In this document: piece after piece, positions 29,562 to 37,044 of the stretch
Layout of the letters: each line of letters begins with the position of its first letter
How positions within the stretch are numbered: position 1 is the first letter of the stretch
DNA from: an uncultured Microbacterium sp.
Lineage (GTDB): Bacteria; Actinomycetota; Actinomycetes; Actinomycetales; Microbacteriaceae
Length of the DNA stretch: 64,000 bases
NCBI GenBank assembly: GCA_913774665.1
Contig: CAJYHN010000001.1
Span: forward strand, 62,001 to 126,000
Reading direction: 5' to 3'
Position numbers and translations under genes: made by a program
Notes under the pieces: generated by a model
The model's database searches: none
The model's input: the letters and a program-made list of their open reading frames with translations, nothing else
Told to the model about the DNA's origin: nothing

Positions 29562-29774
29562 TCAGGCTCCGAGGCGGGCCATTCGATCGGAGTAGATGAA
29601 GTGCGCGCGCACGAATCCCGTGTGCTGCCCGCGCACCGGGGCCCAGTCCGTGAGGGCGGGCGAGAACGGGATCCGGGCCGGTTCGGGAGTCGGGCGCGAG
29701 CACCCGCATCGCTGCACACCACCGGGAAGCAGATGACCTCCGGTGTGGGCGTGAGGGGGCAGCATCGTCGACAT
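29562..29774 (-). CDS. Small His/Cys-containing protein, first gene behind the Zur-like box
   Basis: A 70-aa ORF starting at ATG 29774 with GAGGGGAG just upstream, 28 nt downstream of the palindromic operator. It begins MSTMLPPHAHTGGH, followed by RCGC and a Pro-rich middle, and ends FIYSDRMARLGA. No signal peptide or membrane segment is visible. The four histidines and two cysteines could bind metal. It is the first ORF of the leftward metal operon. I do not recognise it, and it could be a leader peptide instead of a protein. Confidence 0.5.
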   Translation of the reverse strand: MSTMLPPHAHTGGHLLPGGVQRCGCSRPTPEPARIPFSPALTDWAPVRGQHTGFVRAHFIYSDRMARLGA

Positions 29775-29801
29775 CGACTCCCCTCGCTCGTGATCCACGC
29801 T

Positions 29802-29826
29802 CTTATCGATAACAGTTATCAATAAG
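29802..29826 (-). promoter_or_regulatory. Zur-like operator of the metal-acquisition operon
   Basis: A 25-bp palindrome: arms CTTATCGATAAC and GTTATCAATAAG around a central A, matching at 11 of 12 positions. This AT-rich TTGATAAC/GTTATCAA pattern in very GC-rich DNA resembles Fur-family (Zur) boxes of actinobacteria. It lies 28 bp upstream of the first gene of the zinc-type ABC operon and 79 bp before the divergent gene at 29905. Confidence 0.7.
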
Positions 29827-29904
29827 CTGCGCGCTCATCTTGTCGAGTGCGCGCTCCTCATGTCAAGTCCGTTCGTCGGACGCGGTCCCTGCGAGACTGC
29901 TGGC

Positions 29905-30669
29905 ATGCGCGAGTTCTTGCAGGGTGCCCGGATGCTCTTGCGCGGCCTCGGCCAGTGGCGACGCTCCCCCGGGGCGATGGCGCTCGGCCTCATCCCCGGA
30001 TTCCTCGTCGGCCTGGTCTTCGGCGCCGCGCTCGTCGGCTGGGGCATCCTCCTCGGCGAAGTGGTCGACGATTGGACACCCTTCGCGAACTCCTGGGACC
30101 CCCTGTGGGCCACGATCCTGCGCACCGCGATCGCCGTCGCGTCCTTCGGGGCCGCCGCGTTCCTCGCGATCATCTCCTTCACGGCCGTGACGCTCGCCGT
30201 CGGCGAGCCGTTCTACGACCGCATCTGGCGCGCCACCGAACTCACCGCCCTCGGCCGGATCCCGGCGGCCGAGTACGGCTTCTGGCGCGCCGCGGGCGAC
30301 AGCGTCCGCCTGATCCTGCGCGGTGTCGTCGCCGCGGCGGTGGCCTGGGCGGTCGGGCTCGTCCCGTTCGTCGGCGGCATCCTCGGCTTCCTCCTCGGCC
30401 TGCTGCTGACCGGCTGGCTCCTCGCCGACGAGCTGACGTCGCGCGCGCTCTCGGCCCGCGGGCTCGACCGCCGCTCCCGCCGCGCCGTGCTTCGCGAGAA
30501 CCGGGCCGGAGCGCTCGGATTCGGCGTCGCCACACAGCTGTGCTTCCTGCTGCCGCTCGGAGCGGTCGCCGTCATGCCCGCCGCCGTGGCCGGCAGCACC
30601 CTCTGGGCGCACGCCGCTCTGCGCGAGACAGCCGACGCCGCGGACCGACGCGCCGACACGGCACGATAG
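29905..30669 (+). CDS. EI24-domain (CysZ-like) membrane protein
   Basis: A 254-aa membrane protein with the EI24/CysZ layout: FLQGARMLLRGLGQWRRSP, MALGLIPGFLVGLVFGAAL, ASFGAAAFLAIISFTAVTLA, GEPFYDRIWRATE, AVAWAVGLVPFVGGILGFLL and the late QLCFLLPLGAVAVMPAAVAG. CysZ proteins move sulfate; the actinobacterial EI24 branch has no assigned substrate that I know. The ATG at 29905 begins MREFLQGARM; an upstream in-frame ATG at 29860 is less likely. It is divergent from the metal operon, and whether the Zur-like box also affects it is open. A 49-aa membrane peptide follows 24 nt later. Confidence 0.85.
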   Translation: MREFLQGARMLLRGLGQWRRSPGAMALGLIPGFLVGLVFGAALVGWGILLGEVVDDWTPFANSWDPLWATILRTAIAVASFGAAAFLAIISFTAVTLAVGEPFYDRIWRATELTALGRIPAAEYGFWRAAGDSVRLILRGVVAAAVAWAVGLVPFVGGILGFLLGLLLTGWLLADELTSRALSARGLDRRSRRAVLRENRAGALGFGVATQLCFLLPLGAVAVMPAAVAGSTLWAHAALRETADAADRRADTAR

Positions 30670-30693
30670 CCTGGAGCGACCGAAGGGATCCTC

Positions 30694-30843
30694 ATGTTCA
30701 TCGTCTCGCTCATCCTGTTCGTCGGCGGCATGCTGCTGACCGGCCTGTCGTTCTCGCTCGCCGCGCCCGCGCTCTTCTTCGCGCTCGGCATCATCCTCGT
30801 CTCGGCCTCGCTGGCACTGCCGTTCCACTTCGGCACCCGCTGA
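30694..30843 (+). CDS. Small two-helix membrane protein (49 aa)
   Basis: A short ORF of 49 codons that is almost entirely hydrophobic: MFIVSLILFVGGMLLTGLSF then FFALGIILVSASLALPFHFG. The ATG has GAAGGGA upstream at good spacing. It follows the EI24-type gene by 24 nt on the same strand. Two membrane helices with a short turn are expected. No family assignment. Confidence 0.6.
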   Translation: MFIVSLILFVGGMLLTGLSFSLAAPALFFALGIILVSASLALPFHFGTR

Positions 30844-30896
30844 GCCCGCACCTCGGATCGGCACCGCCCCACGTCACCCCCGGGTAGCGTGGACCG

Positions 30897-32000
30897 GTGC
30901 CTTTCTCGTTCGACGCCCTGCGTCGCCGCCCCGATCTCGAGGGGCCCGATCTCCTGGCGGTCGACGCCGCCGACCGCCTGATCCTCGACGAGTCAGCGAA
31001 GGCGCGAGCCCAGGCCGGCGATGACGAGCTCGTCGTGATCGGCGACTCCTACGGGGCGCTCACCCTGGCGGCAGCGGATGCCGGAGCTCGCGGCATCCGG
31101 GTCCATCAAGACGAACTGCTGGGCGAGGAAGCCCTCGCGCTCAACGCTCGCGACACCGGGCTCGAGGACTCCTTCGTCTCGCACCCGCTCGACGCAGCGC
31201 TTCTCACCGAGGCACGGGTCGTCCTCCTGCGGCTCCCGCGGTCGCTCCAGGCCCTCTCGGACATCGCCGGGCTGATCGCTCTCCATGCGCACCCCGACGT
31301 CGTCGTCTACGCCGGCGGGCGCCTGAAGCACATGACCCCGTCGATGAACGACGTACTGCGGCAGAACTTCACCCGGCTCGACGTCACGCATGCGCGGCAG
31401 AAGTCGCGCGTCCTCGTCGCGCGCGGCCCGCACGACGGCGCCGAGCCCGTCCCCGAGAGTGCCGAGATCGACGGTATCGCGGTCCGCGCCTTCGGCGGAG
31501 CCTTCGCGGGCGCATCGATCGACATCGGCACGCGGTTGCTGCTCGCCCACCTCCCGTCCCCGCGGGGAGGCGAGGCGATCGACCTGGCGTGCGGGACGGG
31601 AGTGGTCGCCGCGGCCCTGGCGACGCGGCATCCCTCGCTCCGGGTCATCGCGTGCGATCAATCGGCCATCGCGGTCGCGTCCGCCCGCGCCACCGCCGAG
31701 GCCAACGGGGTGTCCGATCGCGTGAGCGTCGTCCGCGACGACGTCTTGAGAGCACAGCCGGATGCCACGGCGTCGTTCATCGCGCTGAATCCGCCGTTCC
31801 ACGCCGGGTCCGCCATCAACGAGGGTCTCGCTCCCCGGATGTTCGCCGATGCGGCCCGGGTGCTCGCCCCCGGTGGAGAGCTGTGGACCGTGTGGAACTC
31901 GTCGCTGCAGTACCGACCCGCGCTCGAGCGCCTCGTGGGCCCGACCCGTCAGGCCGCTCGCGACCGCAAGTTCACGGTCACGGTGTCGACGAAGCGCTGA
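30897..32000 (+). CDS. Class I SAM-dependent methyltransferase (RsmC/RlmG-like)
   Basis: A 367-aa two-domain methyltransferase resembling the 23S/16S rRNA guanine-N2 enzymes RlmG and RsmC. The N-terminal half is a degenerate Rossmann domain (LVVIGDSYGALTLAAADAG). The C-terminal half is catalytic: AIDLACGTGVVAAALA (motif I), VIACDQSAIAVASARATAEA and ALNPPFHAGSAIN, where NPPF is the motif of N-methylating enzymes acting on base amino groups. Start codon GTG at 30897. The length equals RlmG. The target is probably rRNA, which I infer only from the architecture. Confidence 0.88.
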   Translation: MPFSFDALRRRPDLEGPDLLAVDAADRLILDESAKARAQAGDDELVVIGDSYGALTLAAADAGARGIRVHQDELLGEEALALNARDTGLEDSFVSHPLDAALLTEARVVLLRLPRSLQALSDIAGLIALHAHPDVVVYAGGRLKHMTPSMNDVLRQNFTRLDVTHARQKSRVLVARGPHDGAEPVPESAEIDGIAVRAFGGAFAGASIDIGTRLLLAHLPSPRGGEAIDLACGTGVVAAALATRHPSLRVIACDQSAIAVASARATAEANGVSDRVSVVRDDVLRAQPDATASFIALNPPFHAGSAINEGLAPRMFADAARVLAPGGELWTVWNSSLQYRPALERLVGPTRQAARDRKFTVTVSTKR

Positions 32001-32076
32001 CCTGCCTCCCGTCCACCCGTGGCATGGAGTCCGTTCCCGGCGTAGATTCCGTCTGACGTCGACGAGGAGGTGCGCC

Positions 32077-32646
32077 GTGCGGATTCGAACCGCTGCTCCG
32101 CTGCTCGCCGTCGTCGCAGTCCTCGCGGCGGTGCTCGCAACGGGTGCGCCGGCGGCCGGCGCTCCCGCGTCGTCGTCTGGGCGCGCCGATCCCCTGTCCG
32201 ACGCTCTCACGGCGCCCCTGCTCGCGGACTGCTCGAGCATCACGGACAACGGTCGCGGCTACGCCCGACTGCACGGCATCGGTCTGTGCGGCGCCGACTC
32301 GACACCGGCGTCGCAGCCCCTGCGCACAGAGCTCGTCGGCGGGGAGGAATGCGGGTCGGCGACTCTGACGATGACGAGTCGCGGCGGCGGGCTGGCCGCG
32401 ATCGACTGGCGGGTGAGTTCCGAGACGGGACCGATCGTCGCCGTCGAGCTCGACCTCGCGTTCGCGAGCCACGCGGGCGGGGAGATGCGCCACTTCTCCG
32501 ACCGCTCACCCAGCGTCCACGCCCACGACGGGACGGTCGTTTTCCTCGGGGCGGGTCGCGCCACGGCCACCCTCTCCGGGTCGGTCGAGACCTTCACCGC
32601 CACGTGTCGCATCGTCCCGGCGAGCGTGCGCATCCTCGTGCGCTGA
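32077..32646 (+). CDS. Secreted protein of unknown function (189 aa)
   Basis: An exported protein: signal peptide LLAVVAVLAAVLATGAPAAG, then a mature region of about 160 aa with four cysteines (LLADCSSITD, GIGLCGAD, GEECGSA, FTATCRIVP), probably two disulfides. The rest alternates polar strands (ATLTMTSRGGGLAAIDW, IVAVELDLAFASHAGGEM), suggesting an all-beta fold. The start is GTG at 32077 with GAGGAGG six bases upstream, a strong site. It stands alone, 76 nt after the methyltransferase and convergent with the DUF3817-type gene. No family recognised. Confidence 0.8.
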   Translation: MRIRTAAPLLAVVAVLAAVLATGAPAAGAPASSSGRADPLSDALTAPLLADCSSITDNGRGYARLHGIGLCGADSTPASQPLRTELVGGEECGSATLTMTSRGGGLAAIDWRVSSETGPIVAVELDLAFASHAGGEMRHFSDRSPSVHAHDGTVVFLGAGRATATLSGSVETFTATCRIVPASVRILVR

Positions 32647-32662
32647 GGCTCCTCGCGCGCGG

Positions 32663-33127
32663 TCAGCCCTTGCCGCCGGGAGGGCCCACGATCAGCAGCA
32701 CGACGAACACGACCACCACCACCGCGACGAGGACCAGCGCGAGCGCCCAGGGCCGGCGGAGGAAGAACCGCAGCAATCGGTCGAGCGGCCGGTGATCGCG
32801 CGGGTCTCCGCTGTCCTCGAGTCGCCACGCCCCGCGGAGGCGTCCGGTGCGGTGCAGCCAGATCTCGGTCGGGATCGTCGCGTAGGGGATGACGGCGCTC
32901 ACCACCGCGAGCGCGGTCGGACCGAGGCCCCAGCGCTGGTTCAGCGCCACGAGGACGGCGGTGGCCCCGTAAGCGAGGAACACGAAGCCGTGGATGCCAC
33001 CCCCGATCGACACCGCGAGGGGAAGGTCGGCGACGGCGCGCACGATCACCCCGCCGATCAGGAGCGTCCACGAGATCGCCTCGGCGATCGCGAGAGTGCG
33101 AAACAGGGTCAGGGGCGTGCGGAACAC
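32663..33127 (-). CDS. DUF3817-like integral membrane protein
   Basis: A 154-aa membrane protein. The N-terminal 90 residues match the DUF3817 pattern: LTLFRTLAIAEAISWTLLI, then LAVSIGGGIHGFVFLAYGAT and AVVSAVIPYATIPTEIWLHR. A hydrophilic linker with many charged residues and a fourth helix (ALALVLVAVVVVVFVVLLIV) end the protein. Its function is unknown; the family is common in actinobacteria. It is convergent with the secreted-protein gene (16-nt gap). Confidence 0.8.
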   Translation of the reverse strand: MFRTPLTLFRTLAIAEAISWTLLIGGVIVRAVADLPLAVSIGGGIHGFVFLAYGATAVLVALNQRWGLGPTALAVVSAVIPYATIPTEIWLHRTGRLRGAWRLEDSGDPRDHRPLDRLLRFFLRRPWALALVLVAVVVVVFVVLLIVGPPGGKG

Positions 33128-33209
33128 GTCTCTCCTCGTTCGGGTCGGGGGCTTCCCACCCTACGGAAACGCCTCCCCGCTCACCGGCGCACCGTTCGAC
33201 GTCGAGGGG

Positions 33210-33329
33210 TCACTCGATCGGCTGGTCGTCCCCGTCGAAGGAGTCGTCCGAGCGACCGGCTTCGGCGGCCGTCGTGGTGTCGGGTTCGGGGCCGGGCTCG
33301 ATCGGCCCCTTCTCGCGTTCGGCATCCAT
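33210..33329 (-). CDS. Small acidic ORF (39 aa)
   Basis: Thirty-nine codons beginning MDAEREKGPIEPGPEPD and ending DGDDQPIE. It is highly acidic and disordered-looking. The ATG has GGAGAA immediately upstream (about 2 nt spacing, tight). It lies in the 363-nt gap between two divergent membrane-protein genes. No family recognised; small acidic proteins like this are common in actinobacteria, but it may be non-coding. Confidence 0.4.
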   Translation of the reverse strand: MDAEREKGPIEPGPEPDTTTAAEAGRSDDSFDGDDQPIE

Positions 33330-33490
33330 TTCTCCACCCCATCAGATCGAGGGAGGGATGCCATCCCCTTGACGCCGCGGGATCGTCGGGCGCCTCCGCC
33401 CGAGGCCCCGGTCCGAGACCTCGCCCGGACCCGCCACCCACACGGCGCACGGCGCACGGCACCGGGGAGCGCGGCGCGTAGGCTGAAGGA

Positions 33491-34516
33491 ATGGCGGAAT
33501 CCCGGGGGCGCGTGTGGACCGGGGTCATCCGCGTCGGGCCGCACCGCGGCGATCACCGCGTCGCCCTGCGTGCCGTGCTCAGTGTCGGCATCCCGCTCCT
33601 CCTGCTCCTGGCGCTCGGGCGGCTCGACCTCAGCGTGTATGCGAGCTTCGGCGCTTTCGCCGCGCTCTACGGGCGGACCGACCTTCCCCGCACCCGGGTC
33701 CGCATGCAGGCGGTGGCGGGAACCGTCCTCGTGTCGTGCATGCTCATCGGCACTGCTCTCTCCGCGCTCGCCACCCCGGCGCTCGCGAGTGTCGCCGTCG
33801 TCGCCCTCGTCGCCGCGACGGTCACCCTCTTCGCCTATCGGGCCCAGTGGCATCCACCCGGAGCTCTGTTCGCGGTCTTCGCCGCGGGAGCCACGGCGAG
33901 CTTTCCCGCCACCGGCGCGACGTTCGCGACCGTGCTGCTCGTCGGCGGCGCGAGCGTGCTGTGGAGCCTGCTCGTGACGACCGTCTTCGTCGTCGCACGG
34001 CGCGGCTCGTGGCGGCGCCCCGCTCGCACGCGACCGCCGATCGGCACCGTCGCGTGGGAGATGACGGCGACCGTCGGCGTCGCAGCCCTCCTCGCGGGAG
34101 TGGCCGGAGCCCTTCTGGTGGGCACCCACTGGTACTGGGCGATGGTCGGCGCCGTCGCCGCTGTCGGCGGAGCGCACGTCACCGCGCGGCTCATCCGCGG
34201 CGTGCAGCGGCTCGTCGGGACCCTGCTGGGCGTGCTGATCGCCGCGGGTCTGCTCGCTCTCGATCTGCCCCCGTGGGTCGTGCTGCTGGTCGCCGTGGGC
34301 CTGCAGGCGGGTGCCGAGCTGTTCGTCGGGCGCAACTACGGCATCGCGATGCTCTTCATCACCCCGCTCGCGCTGCTCATGGTCTCGCTCGCCTCGCCCG
34401 TCGCCCCCGAGATGCTGCTGCGCGACCGCGTGGTCGAGACGGTCATCGGCGTCGCGGTCGGAACGCTGGTCGCCATCGTGTCTGCGGGCCTGCGCCGCCG
34501 AACAACGAGAGGCTGA
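33491..34516 (+). CDS. FUSC-family membrane protein
   Basis: A 341-aa polytopic membrane protein of the FUSC (fusaric-acid-resistance-like, aromatic-acid-exporter-like) superfamily: VALRAVLSVGIPLLLLLALG, LDLSVYASFGAFAALYGR, two bundles of about four to five helices separated by a short basic loop, and HWYWAMVGAVAAVGGAHVTA, RLVGTLLGVLIAAGLLAL, GRNYGIAMLFITPLALLM and RVVETVIGVAVGTLVAIV in the second half. The RxxxTxxG elements are typical. It is smaller than AaeB and lacks a big soluble domain. Seven bases separate it from the next gene, so the pair is probably an operon. Confidence 0.85.
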   Translation: MAESRGRVWTGVIRVGPHRGDHRVALRAVLSVGIPLLLLLALGRLDLSVYASFGAFAALYGRTDLPRTRVRMQAVAGTVLVSCMLIGTALSALATPALASVAVVALVAATVTLFAYRAQWHPPGALFAVFAAGATASFPATGATFATVLLVGGASVLWSLLVTTVFVVARRGSWRRPARTRPPIGTVAWEMTATVGVAALLAGVAGALLVGTHWYWAMVGAVAAVGGAHVTARLIRGVQRLVGTLLGVLIAAGLLALDLPPWVVLLVAVGLQAGAELFVGRNYGIAMLFITPLALLMVSLASPVAPEMLLRDRVVETVIGVAVGTLVAIVSAGLRRRTTRG

Positions 34517-34523
34517 GCACACC

Positions 34524-35009
34524 ATGAACACTGAACGACAGCGCCGCCTCTCCACCGACGCCGCCGAACGCATCAGCGCCGGGTGCTACGGCGCGCTGGT
34601 CTCGGCATCCACTCTCATCGGCCTCGGCGAGGCCGACCTGGGCGATGTGATCCTCGTCGTCGCGCTGACGAACGTCGTCTACTTCTTCACGCACGTCTTC
34701 GCCTACACGCTCGGCGACACCTCGCCCGACCGCCCCTCGAAGATCTTCCGGCACCACCTGCGCGTGAGCGCTCCGATGGTGTCTGTCACGTTCCTGCCCC
34801 TGTTGGTCGTGGTGCTGCTCAATGCCTTCGGCGTGGGTCTCGCCACGGCCCTGCTGTGGGGCGTCGGCGTCGCGATGGCATATCTCGTCATCGTCGCCAC
34901 CGCCGGTGCGCGCCTTCGCGGATACTCCGCGTTCGTCGTCATCGCCACGGCCGTGGGGGCGGCCCTCGTCTCGGCGCTGCTCATCGTCGCGAAGCTCCTG
35001 CTGCACTGA
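34524..35009 (+). CDS. Integral membrane protein of unknown function (161 aa)
   Basis: A 161-aa protein with four hydrophobic segments (YGALVSASTLIGLGEADLGD, VILVVALTNVVYFFTHVFAY, FLPLLVVVLLNAFGVGLATA, FVVIATAVGAALVSALLIVA). The central TNVVYFFTHVFAYTLGD has two histidines within the membrane border. I do not recognise the family. It starts 7 nt after the FUSC-type gene, and the kinase gene follows closely, so all four genes to 36778 may be one transcript. Confidence 0.75.
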   Translation: MNTERQRRLSTDAAERISAGCYGALVSASTLIGLGEADLGDVILVVALTNVVYFFTHVFAYTLGDTSPDRPSKIFRHHLRVSAPMVSVTFLPLLVVVLLNAFGVGLATALLWGVGVAMAYLVIVATAGARLRGYSAFVVIATAVGAALVSALLIVAKLLLH

Positions 35010-35024
35010 CCGGAAGGCTCCCTC

Positions 35025-35858
35025 ATCACTGCTCAGCTCACCGTCGTCGGCGCCATCAACGTCGACCTCACCGCTCGCGTCCGGCGCTCCCCCGGCCCCG
35101 GTGAAACCGTCGCCGACGGCGTCCTCGACCGCGGCCCGGGCGGCAAGGGCGCGAATCAGGCTGTCGCCGCCGCCCGCCTCGGCGCCGACGTCCGGCTCAT
35201 CGGCGCCGTCGGCGATGACGCCGAGGGTCGTGGCATCCGGGACCGCTTCGCCTCGATCGGAATCGACGCCTCGGGCGTGCAGACCACGGATGCCGCGACC
35301 GGAACCGCCCTGATCGTCGTCGACGCGACGGGCGAGAACTCGATCGTCGTCTGCGCCGGGGCGAACGCCGCGATCGATGCGGACGCGCTCGGCATCGAGC
35401 CGGGAGCGGCGGTGCTGCTGCAGCTGGAGGTGTCGGATGCCGTGGTCGCGGCCGCCGCACGCGCCGCCGGGTTCCTCGCGGTCAATGCCGCCCCCGCCCG
35501 CCCGCTTCCCGCCGACGTCCTCGAGCGGTGCGATCTCGTGATCGTCAACGAAACCGAGTACGCGCAGCTGCCCGAGGTGCACGACGCGCCCCTGCTGTGC
35601 GTCACGCTCGGTGCCGCGGGCGCGCGGCTCTATCGCCTCGGCGAGCTCGTCGCGTCGGCCGCCGGGGTGCCGACCACCGTCCGCAACACCGTCGGCGCGG
35701 GAGACGCGTTCTGCGCGGCCCTCGTCGTCGGACTTCTTCGCGGCGACGACGAGGCCGACGCCCTCGCACGCGCCTGCGCGGTGGGCTCGGCCGCGGTCGC
35801 CGACGACGCCTCCCAACCGGCGCTCGACGCCCTCGACACGTACGGGGTCCCCGCATGA
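35025..35858 (+). CDS. rbsK: PfkB-family sugar kinase (ribokinase-like) with apparent ATC start
   Basis: A 277-aa kinase that phosphorylates a sugar, probably ribose. Landmarks: VVGAINVDLTARV, GGKGANQAVAAARLGADV (signature 1), IVVDATGENSIVV, LVIVNETEYAQL and the anion-hole/catalytic NTVGAGDAFCAALVVGLL (signature 2, catalytic Asp). No ATG, GTG or TTG exists in frame between the preceding stop codon (35007-35009) and signature 1. The only sensible start is ATC at 35025, seven bases after GGAAGG. It overlaps the nucleoside hydrolase start by 4 nt (ATGA), and that enzyme would release the ribose. Family is firm; ribose specificity is inferred. Confidence 0.85.
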   Translation: MTAQLTVVGAINVDLTARVRRSPGPGETVADGVLDRGPGGKGANQAVAAARLGADVRLIGAVGDDAEGRGIRDRFASIGIDASGVQTTDAATGTALIVVDATGENSIVVCAGANAAIDADALGIEPGAAVLLQLEVSDAVVAAAARAAGFLAVNAAPARPLPADVLERCDLVIVNETEYAQLPEVHDAPLLCVTLGAAGARLYRLGELVASAAGVPTTVRNTVGAGDAFCAALVVGLLRGDDEADALARACAVGSAAVADDASQPALDALDTYGVPA

Positions 35859-36778
35859 GCCGCCGACCGATCCTCGTCGACTGCGACACCGGCATCGACG
35901 ACGCCCTCGCCCTGGCCTACCTGCTGGCCGAGCCCTCGGTCGAGATCGTGGGCGTCACGACCGTTTCGGGGAACACGGATGCCGCCCGCGCGGCCGCCAA
36001 CACGCTGTCACTGTTCGAGCTCGCCGGCGAGGACGACATTCCGGTCGCGATCGGCGCCCACGATTTCCGCGCCCGCGCTTATGCCGGGGGTGCGCCGCAC
36101 GTGCACGGGGACGACGGCCTCGGCGGCATCGCCCTGAGCGCCGCGGCCCGCGCGCACGATGCCCGCGCGGCGGTCGAGCTCATCGACCACCTGGCGTCGC
36201 GGCATCCGGACCTCACCGTCCTCGCCCTCGGCCCCCTGACGAACCTCGCGGCCTACGCCGAGGCACCGGGAGTCGCCCGATTCGATCGCCTCGTCGTCAT
36301 GGGCGGCGCCTTCGCTCACTCGGGAAACGTCACCGCGTGGGCCGAGGCGAACATCCACAACGACCCCGAGGCCGCGGCCCTCGTCTTCGCGCAGGACTGG
36401 GACACCACCCTCGTGCCCCTCGACGTGACGATGACCCAGACCCTGGATGCCGCCGACCTCGTCCGCCTCGAAGCGATCCCCGGCGCACTGCCGCAGGCTC
36501 TCGCGCGCATGCTGCCGACCTACCTCGACTTCTACGCCCGGGTGTTCCCCGGCCGACGCTGCGCGCTGCACGATCCGCTGGCGGCGATGGTCGCCGCGGG
36601 GGCCCTGCGCGGGGTCAGCGTCGCTTCGGGCCACGTCGACGTGCGGCTCGAACGCGGCGAACGCGGGCGGACAGTCTCGGGCAGCGGGTCCGAGACGCAG
36701 CGCTGGGTCCGCGCCATGGAAGGCTGCGCCGTCGAGGTGCTGCTGGACCGCCTCGAGTCGCGGGAGTGGCCGGCCTGA
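35855..36778 (+). CDS. Inosine/uridine-preferring nucleoside hydrolase
   Basis: A 307-aa IUNH-family N-ribohydrolase cleaving ribonucleosides to base and ribose. The N-terminal calcium-binding motif is VDCDTGIDDALALAYLL. VTTVSGNTDAARAAANTL and ALGPLTNLAAYAEAPGVA are typical, EANIHNDPEAAALVF matches the family motif, and HDPLAAMVAAG provides the late His-Asp pair. Length normal. It is translationally coupled to the ribokinase-like gene (4-nt overlap), making a hydrolyse-and-phosphorylate salvage pair. No signal peptide. Confidence 0.93.
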   Translation: MSRRPILVDCDTGIDDALALAYLLAEPSVEIVGVTTVSGNTDAARAAANTLSLFELAGEDDIPVAIGAHDFRARAYAGGAPHVHGDDGLGGIALSAAARAHDARAAVELIDHLASRHPDLTVLALGPLTNLAAYAEAPGVARFDRLVVMGGAFAHSGNVTAWAEANIHNDPEAAALVFAQDWDTTLVPLDVTMTQTLDAADLVRLEAIPGALPQALARMLPTYLDFYARVFPGRRCALHDPLAAMVAAGALRGVSVASGHVDVRLERGERGRTVSGSGSETQRWVRAMEGCAVEVLLDRLESREWPA

Positions 36779-36787
36779 GGTTTCGCT

Positions 36788-36949
36788 CTAGCGGCGGCGT
36801 TTCAGCCACGCCGTGAACCGCGACGTGTGGCGGTCAGTGAACTCGTTCGCGAGCCGGAACGCCTCGTCGCCGATGTCAGCACCCGCGTCGATGGCCTCGA
36901 TCGAGCGGAGGGCTCGCTGTTCCTGTTCGTCCCGCTTGTCGTCGGCCAT
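36788..36949 (-). CDS. Small charged protein (53 aa)
   Basis: A 53-aa protein starting MADDKRDEQEQRALRSIEAI and ending FTDRHTSRFTAWLKRRR. It is acidic at the start and basic at the end, probably helical. The ATG at 36949 follows a CTGGACAC context without a strong ribosome site. It is convergent with the nucleoside hydrolase gene (9-nt gap). No family recognised. Confidence 0.55.
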   Translation of the reverse strand: MADDKRDEQEQRALRSIEAIDAGADIGDEAFRLANEFTDRHTSRFTAWLKRRR

Positions 36950-37007
36950 GGTGTCCAGGGTACGAGCGTCGGACGGGGTGGACACCGATAACGACAGAAG
37001 GAACGAC

Positions 37008-37041
37008 GAAGCCCGCCCTCGCGTGATGCGGGGCGGGCTTC
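37008..37041. terminator. Terminator at the chromosome/low-GC module boundary
   Basis: The perfect 11-bp stem GAAGCCCGCCC / GGGCGGGCTTC with a 12-nt loop, followed by GTTT. It lies 4 nt beyond the stop of the two-TM protein gene and probably ends that transcript. G+C content drops sharply immediately to its right. Confidence 0.75.
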
Positions 37042-37044
37042 GTT

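Noticed and set aside
33161-34573. 470-codon minus-strand frame over the FUSC-type gene
   Set aside because: Antisense; highly charged and repetitive, while the plus-strand frame has clear membrane helices.
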